A stretch of DNA of 7,539 nt from Balneolaceae bacterium. GTDB lineage: Bacteria; Bacteroidota; Rhodothermia; Balneolales; Balneolaceae. This document shows positions 1 to 6,435 of the stretch, piece after piece. The stretch covers positions 1-7,539 of the forward strand of contig SKGY01000108.1 of the NCBI GenBank assembly GCA_007117235.1, written 5' to 3'. The position numbers and the translations under genes were made by a program. The first letter of the stretch is position 1, and each line of letters begins with the position of its first letter. Below the pieces are notes generated by a model. The model was not told where the DNA came from. It saw nothing but the letters and a program-made list of their open reading frames with translations, and did no database searches.

Positions 1-14
1 AGTAAGCTATCTGA

Positions 15-317
15 CTAGCCTTTTTTCTCGATATTATCGAGTAATGCTTCCGCCTCTTTAATTAAATCGTCGGCACGTTTCTTGGCGTCAGTCACCACAT
101 CATCACTCTTTTGTTTGGCATCTGACGAAAATTTTTCTTTTTCGTTTTTAAGCTGGTCGATGATATTATTTAACTCATCAGCATACGCGCTTAAGCGGTA
201 TGATAGCTTGCCTCTTATATTAGATCCTGAATCAGGTGCGTAAAGCAGAGCTAAAGCTGAACCAATAACTGCACCTGTAATTAATCCAAATGCGAAATCT
301 TTTCCTGAACTGCTCAT
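15..317 (-). CDS. YtxH domain-containing small membrane protein
   Basis: A 100-residue protein of the YtxH / general-stress family; the molecular role of this family is poorly defined. Residues about 8-28 form a glycine- and alanine-rich hydrophobic segment with GLITGAVIGSALALLYAP. It runs directly into the family's LLYAP-x-SG-x-x-x-R signature (residues 24-35). The rest (about 40-98) is highly charged, rich in Lys, Glu, Asp and Ala, and should form a long helical coiled coil in the cytoplasm or along the membrane. The length is normal for the family. The ATG start is supported by an AAGGA ribosome-binding site (325-329) seven bases upstream, one of the few clear ones in this window. The gene diverges from the transaldolase gene and has its own promoter-like sequence in the shared gap. 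Family assignment is fairly secure; function is unknown. Confidence 0.85.
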   Translation of the reverse strand: MSSSGKDFAFGLITGAVIGSALALLYAPDSGSNIRGKLSYRLSAYADELNNIIDQLKNEKEKFSSDAKQKSDDVVTDAKKRADDLIKEAEALLDNIEKKG

Positions 318-324
318 TGTCTTA

Positions 325-329
325 TCCTT
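325..329 (-). promoter_or_regulatory. Ribosome-binding site of the YtxH-like gene
   Basis: On the minus strand AAGGA lies seven bases before the ATG at 317-315. It supports that start codon. It stands out because the desaturase, RlpA, barrel and rhomboid genes show no comparable site. Confidence 0.6.
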
Positions 330-352
330 ATTTAATTAGACTTGATGTGAAT

Positions 353-380
353 TGAATGTGTGTATGATTATATACATTCA
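353..380 (+). promoter_or_regulatory. Hairpin / operator-like inverted repeat in the divergent gap
   Basis: TGAATGT (353-359) and ACATTCA (374-380) are perfect inverted copies. Read as plus-strand RNA, pairing continues inward through G-U pairs to a 12-bp stem with a four-base UGAU loop (365-368). As DNA it is an imperfect palindrome touching the predicted -10 box and start point of the YtxH-like gene. It may be a repressor site for that gene or a leader hairpin ahead of the transaldolase, about 45 bases before its ATG. No regulator is identified. Confidence 0.4.
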
Positions 381-408
381 TTATATTCTAAATAACGAAA
401 ATCACCAA
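380..408 (-). promoter_or_regulatory. Candidate sigma70-like promoter for the YtxH-like gene
   Basis: Reading the minus strand, a perfect TATAAT (380-385) is preceded by TTGGTG (403-408) with a 17-base spacer. The -10 box is consensus; the -35 box matches only its TTG part. Transcription would begin near 373, giving a leader of about 55 bases. The -10 box overlaps a plus-strand TATATT (382-387) that could serve the divergent transaldolase gene, although that box has no recognisable -35 partner. If the host is in the Bacteroidota, its primary sigma factor prefers other elements, so this remains a candidate. Confidence 0.4.
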
Positions 409-424
409 ATAACATTCTTTAATA

Positions 425-1084
425 ATGAAATTTTTTATAGATACTGCAGACTTAGACGAAATCAAAGAAGCCAACGATTTAGGTGTATTGGACGGCGTTA
501 CAACAAATCCCAGTTTATGCGCTAAAATTGGCGTCGAAGATTTTGAGGGACACATTGCAAAAATTTGTGACATTGTAGATGGTGATGTCTCTGCAGAGGT
601 GATTTCTACGGAGTATGATGCTATGGTTAAAGAAGGGAGAAATATTGCTTCGATAGCTGATAACGTGGTCGTAAAAATTCCATTGATTAAAGACGGCATC
701 AAAGCGATCAAAACATTTAGTGACGAAGGAATTAAAACAAACTGTACACTCTGTTTTTCAACCTCACAGGCATTGGTCGCAGCAAAAGCCGGAGCTACTT
801 ATATCTCACCATTTGTTGGCCGACTTGATGATATCTCCAGTGAGGGAATGGGATTGATCGCAGATATCAGATTGGTTTATGATAATTATGGTTTCGAAAC
901 AGAAATTCTTGCTGCCAGTATTCGCCACCCGATGCACTTACTTGAATCGGCAAGACTGGGAGCTGATGTAGCAACAATGCCACTAAGCGTTATTGATCAG
1001 CTGTTAAAACATCCGCTTACTGATATCGGACTTGAGAAGTTTTTAGCCGACTGGGATAAATTACAAGAGAGTTTGGGCAAATAG
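425..1084 (+). CDS. tal: Transaldolase, short (TalC/FSA-type) subfamily
   Basis: A 219-residue single-domain (beta/alpha)8 enzyme of the small transaldolase / fructose-6-phosphate aldolase family, cytoplasmic. As a transaldolase it moves a dihydroxyacetone unit between sedoheptulose-7-phosphate and glyceraldehyde-3-phosphate in the non-oxidative pentose phosphate pathway. The N-terminal [11 protein letters not shown] and the GVTTNPSL motif (24-31) are family hallmarks. Lys84 in VVVKIP is the Schiff-base lysine, matching Lys85 of E. coli FSA. Two nearby residues separate the activities: Glu58 (SAEV) and Phe130 (SPFVGR) stand where FSA has Gln59 and Tyr131. These are the transaldolase states, so I favour transaldolase over FSA. 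ASIRHP (165-170) resembles the phosphate-binding region. The length is full and no frame damage is seen. It appears to be a single-gene unit, with 147 bp or more to the next gene. Confidence 0.92.
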   Translation: MKFFIDTADLDEIKEANDLGVLDGVTTNPSLCAKIGVEDFEGHIAKICDIVDGDVSAEVISTEYDAMVKEGRNIASIADNVVVKIPLIKDGIKAIKTFSDEGIKTNCTLCFSTSQALVAAKAGATYISPFVGRLDDISSEGMGLIADIRLVYDNYGFETEILAASIRHPMHLLESARLGADVATMPLSVIDQLLKHPLTDIGLEKFLADWDKLQESLGK

Positions 1085-1141
1085 CCAGAAAAGAATTCTT
1101 CTGAACCCCATTTTTAAACCAGATTATAGATATTTATTTTG

Positions 1142-1199
1142 AGCAGTTGAATTTTACTGCTACTATCATATTTTGGTGAAGTAGCAGTAATTTAGCAGT
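1142..1199. repeat. Cluster of four AGCAGT/ACTGCT repeats upstream of the cupredoxin-cyclase operon
   Basis: AGCAGT occurs at 1142-1147, 1183-1188 and 1194-1199, and its inverse ACTGCT at 1156-1161. The first and the inverted copy form AGCAGT-N8-ACTGCT, a typical operator geometry. The last two direct copies start 11 bp apart, about one helical turn, and abut the TATAAC box at 1201-1206. They occupy the place where a -35 element would be expected. This looks like a binding-site array for an unknown regulator. It could also be only the pieces of the hairpin described separately. Confidence 0.45.
1154..1190 (+). promoter_or_regulatory. 11-bp perfect inverted repeat (hairpin) between transaldolase and operon
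   Basis: TTACTGCTACT (1154-1164) and AGTAGCAGTAA (1180-1190) are perfect inverted copies separated by 15 bases, with only TTTAG following. It could be the transaldolase terminator, but the stem is AT-rich, the loop is long, it lies 70 bases past the stop codon and it lacks a real U-tract. An operator or attenuator for the downstream operon is equally possible. The left arm can also pair with the AGCAGT copies at 1142 and 1194, so the pairings are mutually exclusive. Confidence 0.5.
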
Positions 1200-1200
1200 T

Positions 1201-1206
1201 TATAAC
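1201..1206 (+). promoter_or_regulatory. Candidate -10 box (TATAAC) for the cupredoxin-cyclase-barrel operon
   Basis: TATAAC matches five of six sigma70 -10 positions and lies 38 bases before the likely ATG at 1244. No good -35 box is present 16-18 bases upstream; the AGCAGT repeats sit there instead, as expected for an activator-dependent promoter. The overlapping sequence AACCTTTG (1204-1211) also resembles the Bacteroidota -7 element TAnnTTTG with one mismatch. Either reading would start transcription near 1213-1218. Confidence 0.3.
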
Positions 1207-1243
1207 CTTTGCAGCATGATCATCTATCAACGTGGGGGGAACT

Positions 1244-1915
1244 ATGATAGTAAAGCTGTTTCTATTATTAATTCTGGGATTCACTTTTCAAATTTCTGAA
1301 TCAACAGACTCGATCTATGAACAAAATGGTGAGGTCAGGGGAGTAGTTCAACTGCCCGAGACCAGGGCAGTGCAAAGTTCACCTGTCGGGAGATATCGAA
1401 GAGGCGTACAGCGTCAGGCTCAATCGCAGAGCCCTGTATTAATCTGGTTAGTTGAAAGAGATCAACAACATGCCCGGCAGAATGATCCTGTAATATTAGA
1501 TCAGCAGGATTTAGAGTTTACACCCAATATAATTGCCGTTCGTCAAAATGAGGTTGTACGAATTCGTAACTCCGATCCGGTATATCATAACGTATTCAGT
1601 TTATCATCAGTTAAACGATTCGATGTGGGACGCAGGCCTCAAGGGGAATATCTCGATGTGAAATTTGAGCAGCAAGGAGTGGTTGATGTTTTTTGTGATA
1701 TTCATTCCAATATGCACGCCACAATTTATGTGGTTGAACCGGAAATGCGCTCATGGACCGCCGGCAATTCGGGAGATGAATTTAGTTTAGGGTCACTGCC
1801 TGATGGACAATATGTACTAAAAATATTCTCACCCGGATTCTCTCTCTACACAAGTGACCTGACTGTAAGTGAAGGGGAAGTAAAAGATCTGGGAACAATT
1901 ACTCTTCGTCAATGA
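1244..1915 (+). CDS. Exported cupredoxin (plastocyanin/amicyanin-like, 'methylamine utilization protein'-type)
   Basis: A 223-residue exported copper protein, first gene of the operon. I chose ATG 1244 over the in-frame GTG at 1232. GGGGGA lies just ahead of the ATG, and starting there puts MIVK directly before the hydrophobic signal segment (LFLLLILGFTF). The GTG start would add only MGGT and has no ribosome-binding site. After the signal peptide comes a beta-type stretch (GEVRGVVQLP) and a basic, Gln-rich linker (about residues 45-65). A cupredoxin domain follows (about 85-166). It has a complete type-1 copper set: His115 (VYHN), Cys151, His154 and Met157. The C-x2-H-x2-M loop has the short spacing of amicyanin rather than plastocyanin. 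The last 45 residues (LPDGQYVLKIFSPGF...) resemble a carboxypeptidase-regulatory beta-sandwich. Its TGA overlaps the cyclase ATG by ATGA, suggesting coupled translation. A periplasmic electron carrier or copper/redox sensor is likely; the partner is unknown. Confidence 0.85.
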   Translation: MIVKLFLLLILGFTFQISESTDSIYEQNGEVRGVVQLPETRAVQSSPVGRYRRGVQRQAQSQSPVLIWLVERDQQHARQNDPVILDQQDLEFTPNIIAVRQNEVVRIRNSDPVYHNVFSLSSVKRFDVGRRPQGEYLDVKFEQQGVVDVFCDIHSNMHATIYVVEPEMRSWTAGNSGDEFSLGSLPDGQYVLKIFSPGFSLYTSDLTVSEGEVKDLGTITLRQ

Positions 1916-3723
1916 GAAGCATACCATCCATATCAATAAGATGGAAATTGCTGGGACTATTTGTAGGGCTGGTGCTAACGGTTGTGGTTGTAATGCTGTT
2001 CAGTATCAGTTCAATAGTTGAAGACAGAATAAGGCAAAACATTCATGACAATTTCATTGAAGCAGGACGCGTATTTGAACGAATACAAGAAGTTCGATTC
2101 CGCCAGCTAAGACAGTCCGGAGTACTGCTTTCAGAAACTCCACAGCTCAAAGCTGCAGTAAGTACGGCTGATAGTAACACAGTAAATAATTTGTTACGTG
2201 ATGACTTAAGATATCTACTGGACTTTGACCCAATTATACCTGATTCACTTGTTCCTGACTCCTTTTTTGAGCACCCCGATTCAGCAGGTCTATTACTGAT
2301 CTCTGATCACACCGGTATTCCTATCGGGCAGATGTCATCTTCACCACTTCCTATTTATTCCATTGCAGACCGACCGGGAATTTCTGAAGCATTACAGGGC
2401 TGGATGCCAATCCGCGCATACATTTGGAATGAAAATGGCAGATACTTTAATGTTATCAGTGTACCTATTTTTTTACAAGACAGAGTATTGGGAACACTTT
2501 CTTATGGCTTCCCTATGCGACAACTTGAAACAGAACAGCTGTCGCAGGATATTGGGATGGAGATCTCATATTTCGTGAATAATAAATTGATTGCAAGTTC
2601 ACTAAGTGATAAACACGAAGTAGATAGTGAAATATTAACCAGACAGATTCACAACGCAACCTTTGATGTAGTTCAAACCGGTACAGCAAGTATTCAGGAT
2701 ATAAAAATCGGCAGTGAAGATTGGCTTATGTATGTGGCCCCGATGCATGGAGGCACAAATATTGGCATACCGGGATATTTTGCTGTTGCTAAGTCTTTGA
2801 CATCAGAATTAAGCACGCTCCGAAATATTCAGTCATTGATTTTTGCACTCGGTTTTCTCGGGTTAATAGCAGCAATATTTGTATCCGTTTGGATTACCGG
2901 ACGAATTACTAAACCAATCAGGCTCCTTGTAGAGGGTGTTGAGCGAATTGGCAGAGAGGATTTTAGTGAAGAAGTTCCTGTTACAACTAACGATGAGCTG
3001 GGCACACTTACTTATGCATTTAATAATCTGACAAAAGGAATCAGAGAGAGATTGCTCATGCTAAAGTTTGTCTCTGAGGCTACATTAGATGCCATTAAAA
3101 ATAACATTTCGAGAATCGAGCCCGGTGGTGAGCGAAGAGAAGTCGCCGTATTTTTTTCAGATATTCGTGGTTTTACATCGTGGAGTGAAAAACGCTCTCC
3201 TGAAGAGGTGATTGAGATGTTGAATGAGATCTTCAGCTTTCAGGCTGATACAATTCAAAAATTTGGAGGCGATGTAGATAAATTTGTTGGTGATGAGTTG
3301 GTTGCTGTTTTTCAGGGGAAGGACAAAGAGCAACGAGCAGTAGAGGCTGCAGTTGAGATTCAACGAAAATCAATTGAAGTAGTTAGCAAAAACAAAGATA
3401 TCGCAGTGGGAATTGGTATTAACAGTGGCGATGTGGTAATGGGGGCAATGGGAAGTAGTGAAAGGATGGATTACACAGTGCTTGGCAGTAATGTAAACCT
3501 GGGAGCGAGACTGTGCTCATCTGCTAAAGGTGGACAAATCCTTATCAGTGATTATGTGTTTATGCATCTTGAGCGACGTATTCTAACCAACACATTAGAT
3601 ACAATTCAGATGAAAGGATTTGAAAAACCGATCACAGTACACGAAGTAAATTGGGAGAAAATTTTACAATCTGAGAAAAATACTCAGGAAGAACATCATG
3701 TAGTTACTGACAATAATCCATAA
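1912..3723 (+). CDS. Membrane-bound class III adenylate cyclase with periplasmic sensor and HAMP domain
   Basis: A 603-residue inner-membrane receptor cyclase. Domains in order: short cytoplasmic N-terminus, TM1 (about 13-34), a 270-residue periplasmic sensor (about 35-305), TM2 (about 306-329), HAMP (about 329-382), and catalytic domain (about 407-580). The sensor is probably a double-Cache fold of the dCache_3 type, with a long first helix containing EAGRVFERIQEVRFRQL. The catalytic domain has both metal aspartates, Asp417 (FFSDIRGFT) and Asp461 (FVGDE). It also has the transition-state pair Asn529 and Arg533 (VNLGAR). The substrate-selecting pair is Lys457 and Thr522 (DYT). Lys/Thr is the class IIIb pattern and predicts ATP to cAMP rather than cGMP; some IIIb enzymes respond to bicarbonate. 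The protein appears active and full length. Its start overlaps the cupredoxin stop and it is followed 11 bp later by an outer-membrane barrel gene, so the sensor may read the state of the cupredoxin or of a ligand in the periplasm. That link is inference. Confidence 0.9.
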   Translation: MRSIPSISIRWKLLGLFVGLVLTVVVVMLFSISSIVEDRIRQNIHDNFIEAGRVFERIQEVRFRQLRQSGVLLSETPQLKAAVSTADSNTVNNLLRDDLRYLLDFDPIIPDSLVPDSFFEHPDSAGLLLISDHTGIPIGQMSSSPLPIYSIADRPGISEALQGWMPIRAYIWNENGRYFNVISVPIFLQDRVLGTLSYGFPMRQLETEQLSQDIGMEISYFVNNKLIASSLSDKHEVDSEILTRQIHNATFDVVQTGTASIQDIKIGSEDWLMYVAPMHGGTNIGIPGYFAVAKSLTSELSTLRNIQSLIFALGFLGLIAAIFVSVWITGRITKPIRLLVEGVERIGREDFSEEVPVTTNDELGTLTYAFNNLTKGIRERLLMLKFVSEATLDAIKNNISRIEPGGERREVAVFFSDIRGFTSWSEKRSPEEVIEMLNEIFSFQADTIQKFGGDVDKFVGDELVAVFQGKDKEQRAVEAAVEIQRKSIEVVSKNKDIAVGIGINSGDVVMGAMGSSERMDYTVLGSNVNLGARLCSSAKGGQILISDYVFMHLERRILTNTLDTIQMKGFEKPITVHEVNWEKILQSEKNTQEEHHVVTDNNP

Positions 3724-3734
3724 TTCAGTTTGCT

Positions 3735-4898
3735 ATGAAAAAGCTCATTCTACTTTTATTGATCATTTTTATTCCCTCAATTTCTTACGCACAGGTTTTT
3801 ATAGGGGGATTGGCAGATTTTGAGCTCAGAAACGGACAGTATGATTCCTCACCATATATAAATCAGACTCCGAATAGAAATGTCTCAATTTATACACCCA
3901 ACCTGAGGCTCTTTGGTTTAGGTATAATTTCAGATAAATGGTTTTTGGAGACAGCTCTTCAGTCTGACTATTACGAGGGAGATACATTGAGCTCACCATT
4001 CTTTTCTTTGTTAAACATAAACTGGATGCCAAAAGATAATTCCACTTTAATGCTGACTGCAGGTAGGTTTGTCACTCCATATGGTTTGCAGGCAGAAAGA
4101 TTGTTGTCATCTGAAAACCCGTTCGTCCACCTGCCACTTTCTCATGCGTTTAATGTAGGTGTGGATAAAAAGACAGGAGTTTTTTCGGATGGAATTGATT
4201 ACGATTCGGATGGAATGCGTGGCCAGTCGATGGTATATCAGAGAGGATATTCACAGGGTATTATGATTAGTAATAGTTCATCAGATAACCAGCTTCGGTA
4301 TGAATTGGCTGCTACTATAGCACCGGCTTCTTCTTTTTTTGAGTATGGACAACACGATCTGCCTTCACTGATAGGAAGAATAGGGTATACACCATATATC
4401 TGGATGGACATCGGAGCCTCATTCAGTTTTGGTTCGTTTATGCAGCAGGATGTACTGAATGAAGAGTTTACCCGAAATGAGCTTCAGTCATTCAGACAAA
4501 CCATGTTGGGGACTGATCTGTTATTCTCTTATCTGTACTATTCGCTCGGTATCGAATTTAATTATAGCAAATGGTCGGTGCCTGATTATGAATACATGGG
4601 TGTGGCTTTCCCTGATCCTGAACCGGAAGTATGGCACTTAAGCCTGGAGCTGAGGTCGAATTTCAGAAATTTGCCGGGTAGTTATGCCGGAATAAGAGGT
4701 GAGGTACTTCGACCGCAAAAACTGAGGCAAGACGATGAATATTTCAGATTTGGTGAAGAAGTAGATAGAATTGAGTTAGTGGCCGGCTACCGGCTTCAGA
4801 GAACAATTATAGCCAAAGCATCTTATCTCATCAGCTCTACACGACCTGAAAATTTAAAATCAAACGTGTTTGCATTACAGCTGAGTGTAGGTTTTTAA
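3735..4898 (+). CDS. Outer-membrane beta-barrel protein (porin-like), third gene of the operon
   Basis: A 387-residue predicted outer-membrane barrel. A clear signal peptide (MKKLILLLLIIFIPSISYA) ends at an S-Y-A site after residue 19. The rest alternates short amphipathic strands with polar loops and has no cytoplasmic-type domain. It ends in LQLSVGF; a terminal Phe is the usual BAM-complex signal. The segment at 110-137 (GRFVTPYGLQAERLLSSENP) looks like a conserved family signature, reminiscent of barrel proteins annotated as porins of unknown substrate. A D-x-D-x-D-G motif (Asp155, Asp157, Asp159, Gly160) in a predicted loop could bind calcium or another divalent ion. The gene starts 11 bp after the cyclase stop, without a clear ribosome-binding site, and is almost certainly co-transcribed. 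It stops 1 bp from the convergent desaturase gene. Transport of a metal or a small ligand for the upstream sensor is possible; no substrate can be read from the sequence. Confidence 0.8.
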   Translation: MKKLILLLLIIFIPSISYAQVFIGGLADFELRNGQYDSSPYINQTPNRNVSIYTPNLRLFGLGIISDKWFLETALQSDYYEGDTLSSPFFSLLNINWMPKDNSTLMLTAGRFVTPYGLQAERLLSSENPFVHLPLSHAFNVGVDKKTGVFSDGIDYDSDGMRGQSMVYQRGYSQGIMISNSSSDNQLRYELAATIAPASSFFEYGQHDLPSLIGRIGYTPYIWMDIGASFSFGSFMQQDVLNEEFTRNELQSFRQTMLGTDLLFSYLYYSLGIEFNYSKWSVPDYEYMGVAFPDPEPEVWHLSLELRSNFRNLPGSYAGIRGEVLRPQKLRQDDEYFRFGEEVDRIELVAGYRLQRTIIAKASYLISSTRPENLKSNVFALQLSVGF

Positions 4899-4899
4899 T

Positions 4900-6381
4900 T
4901 TAATCCGCTTCACCAATCAGATTCTCAGCAATTTTAGCCGAAGAAAGCACTCCCGGCAATCCTGCCCCCGGATGAGTGCCGGCTCCTACAAAATAGAGGT
5001 TTTTAACATCTTCACTGCGATTGTGAGGCCTGAACCAGGCTGATTGGGTTAAAATAGGTTCAACCGAAAATGCAGATCCTTTGAAACTGTTCAGGTCATT
5101 TTGGAAATGGAGCGGGTCAATATAATGCTCAGCTACTATGTTCTCCTGTAAATCAGGAAGGTAGTTGTCTTCTAAAAATTGCATAATTGCATTTCTATAT
5201 TTTGGCGCCATTTCATTCCAGTCAGTACCGCTGTCGAGATGGGGAACAGGGGAGAGCACGTAAAACGCTTCGTGACCATCCGGTGCCATTGAGGGGTCGG
5301 TAATTGTTGGCATGTGGAGATAGAGGGAAAAATCGTCTGAGAGATGTTTTTTGTGGAAAATATCACTTAATAAGCCTTTATATCGCTCTCCCAGAATGAT
5401 GTTGTGATGAGCTAAGCCTGAATCAGTATATCGTTTTTTGGTACCGAAATAGATTACAAATAGAGACATACTATACTTGGTTCGCTCTATTTTTCGATCT
5501 GTATATTTCTTGCGATGCTTACGATCAATCATGTTTTTGTAGGTAAATGCAACATCAGCATTTGAAACAACGGCATCAGCAAAATGTTCATCACCGTTCT
5601 TTAGCCGAACTCCTTTAGCCTCACCATCTTTAACAAGAATTTCATCAATTTCGGAGCTCAAATGGAGTTTACCGCCCTGATCTTCAATTAACTGAACCAT
5701 CGCATTAACAATGGCTCCCGTTCCACCCATAGCGTAGTGTACGCCCCACTCGCGCTCTAAATAATGGATCATAGCATAGATGGACGTGGTATCAAAAGGG
5801 TTGCCACCAACCAGCAGCGGATGGAAGGAGAAACAGCGTCTTAAAAAATCATCCTTAATGTATTGTGAGACGTATTTATAAACGGTTTTGTAGGATTGAA
5901 GTTTGATAAGGTCAGGTGCAACTTTCAGCATATCACTGAATTTGAGGAACGGCTTATCGGCCAGTTCAACAAAACCCTTATCAAAAATGGCTTTTGTGGT
6001 GCCTAAAAATCGTTCGTATCCATCAGCATCTTCGGGGCTGCGCTTCTTAATTTCTCCAAGCGTGAACTCATGATCATCATTATAGTCAAAGCTTCTCTTG
6101 TTGTGATCAAAAATTCGATAGAATGGGTTGCAGGGTACAAACTCTATGTAGTCCTCTCGTTTCTTACCTGCAGTTTCAAAAATATCATCAAACATAAACG
6201 GAGCCGTGATAACAGTGGGACCGCCATCAAATTTGAATCCGTTCACTTCATAAACGTAAGCTCTTCCACCCGGTTTATCGCGCTTTTCAAAAATAGTGAC
6301 TTTATGTCCCTGAGAAAGTAGTCTGGATGCAGTAGCTAGTCCGCCAAAACCGGAGCCTATTACAATGATATTTTTCTTCAT
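4900..6381 (-). CDS. crtI: Phytoene desaturase (CrtI family carotenoid dehydrogenase)
   Basis: A 493-residue FAD-dependent carotenoid desaturase, normal length for bacterial CrtI. It introduces double bonds into phytoene on the route to lycopene at the membrane. The N-terminus carries the FAD-binding Rossmann motif (Gly9, Gly11, Gly14) with Glu32 at the end of strand two and the KPGGRA loop (36-41). [13 protein letters not shown] (49-61) is typical of CrtI. Residues 461-481 ([17 protein letters not shown]...) fit the bacterial-type phytoene dehydrogenase signature closely. Relatives acting on other carotenes (CrtD-type, CrtN-type) share these motifs, so the exact substrate and number of desaturation steps are uncertain. 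No crtB or other pathway gene adjoins it here, unlike the crtI-crtB pairs common in bacteria. It converges on the barrel gene with a 1-bp gap. The promoter should lie in 6382-6520, where nested palindromes occur. No Shine-Dalgarno site precedes the ATG. Confidence 0.9.
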   Translation of the reverse strand: MKKNIIVIGSGFGGLATASRLLSQGHKVTIFEKRDKPGGRAYVYEVNGFKFDGGPTVITAPFMFDDIFETAGKKREDYIEFVPCNPFYRIFDHNKRSFDYNDDHEFTLGEIKKRSPEDADGYERFLGTTKAIFDKGFVELADKPFLKFSDMLKVAPDLIKLQSYKTVYKYVSQYIKDDFLRRCFSFHPLLVGGNPFDTTSIYAMIHYLEREWGVHYAMGGTGAIVNAMVQLIEDQGGKLHLSSEIDEILVKDGEAKGVRLKNGDEHFADAVVSNADVAFTYKNMIDRKHRKKYTDRKIERTKYSMSLFVIYFGTKKRYTDSGLAHHNIILGERYKGLLSDIFHKKHLSDDFSLYLHMPTITDPSMAPDGHEAFYVLSPVPHLDSGTDWNEMAPKYRNAIMQFLEDNYLPDLQENIVAEHYIDPLHFQNDLNSFKGSAFSVEPILTQSAWFRPHNRSEDVKNLYFVGAGTHPGAGLPGVLSSAKIAENLIGEAD

Positions 6382-6404
6382 AATTAAAATTGTAACTCTA
6401 TGTA

Positions 6405-6435
6405 TGATCGATAGTTCTTATGATATCATCGATCA
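6405..6435. promoter_or_regulatory. Nested palindromes upstream of crtI (operator-like)
   Basis: TGATCGAT (6405-6412) and ATCGATCA (6428-6435) are a perfect 8-bp inverted repeat spaced by 15 bases. Between them and overlapping the right arm lies a perfect 10-bp palindrome, ATGATATCAT (6420-6429). Each arm also contains the self-palindrome ATCGAT. GTATGAT flanks both sides as a direct repeat (6402-6408 and 6437-6443). The block is 24-54 bases upstream of the crtI ATG, the right place for a promoter-overlapping operator. No T-tract follows in the minus direction, so it is not a convincing terminator for rlpA. The rest of the 139-bp gap holds an A8 run at 6499-6506 and nothing else I can identify. 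Confidence 0.45.

Noticed and set aside
388..711. 107-codon minus-strand open frame opposite the transaldolase
   Set aside because: It overlaps the strongly supported transaldolase and the promoter gap, and no motif or start signal supports it.
1091..1100. Perfect palindrome AAGAATTCTT just after the transaldolase stop
   Set aside because: It has no loop, is mostly A/T, does not extend beyond 10 bp and has no T-tract; such palindromes are common by chance.
1232..1243. GTG start at 1232 for the cupredoxin
   Set aside because: No ribosome-binding site precedes it, while GGGGGA precedes ATG 1244, and the ATG gives a more usual signal peptide. The alternative would add only four residues.
2363..2578. 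Short plus-strand frame inside the cyclase gene
   Set aside because: It lies in another frame of an intact coding region and has no recognisable features.
4790..4802. GCCGG-CTA-CCGGC hairpin inside the barrel gene
   Set aside because: Only a 5-bp stem within coding sequence, about 100 bases before the stop, with no T-tract.
4947..4979. GC-rich hairpin (GCACTCCCGG pairing with CCGG-AT-GAGTGC, 11-base loop) just past the barrel stop, a possible terminator of the operon
   Set aside because: It lies inside the conserved glycine/proline-rich coding motif of crtI, which explains its base composition, and no T-tract follows on either strand.
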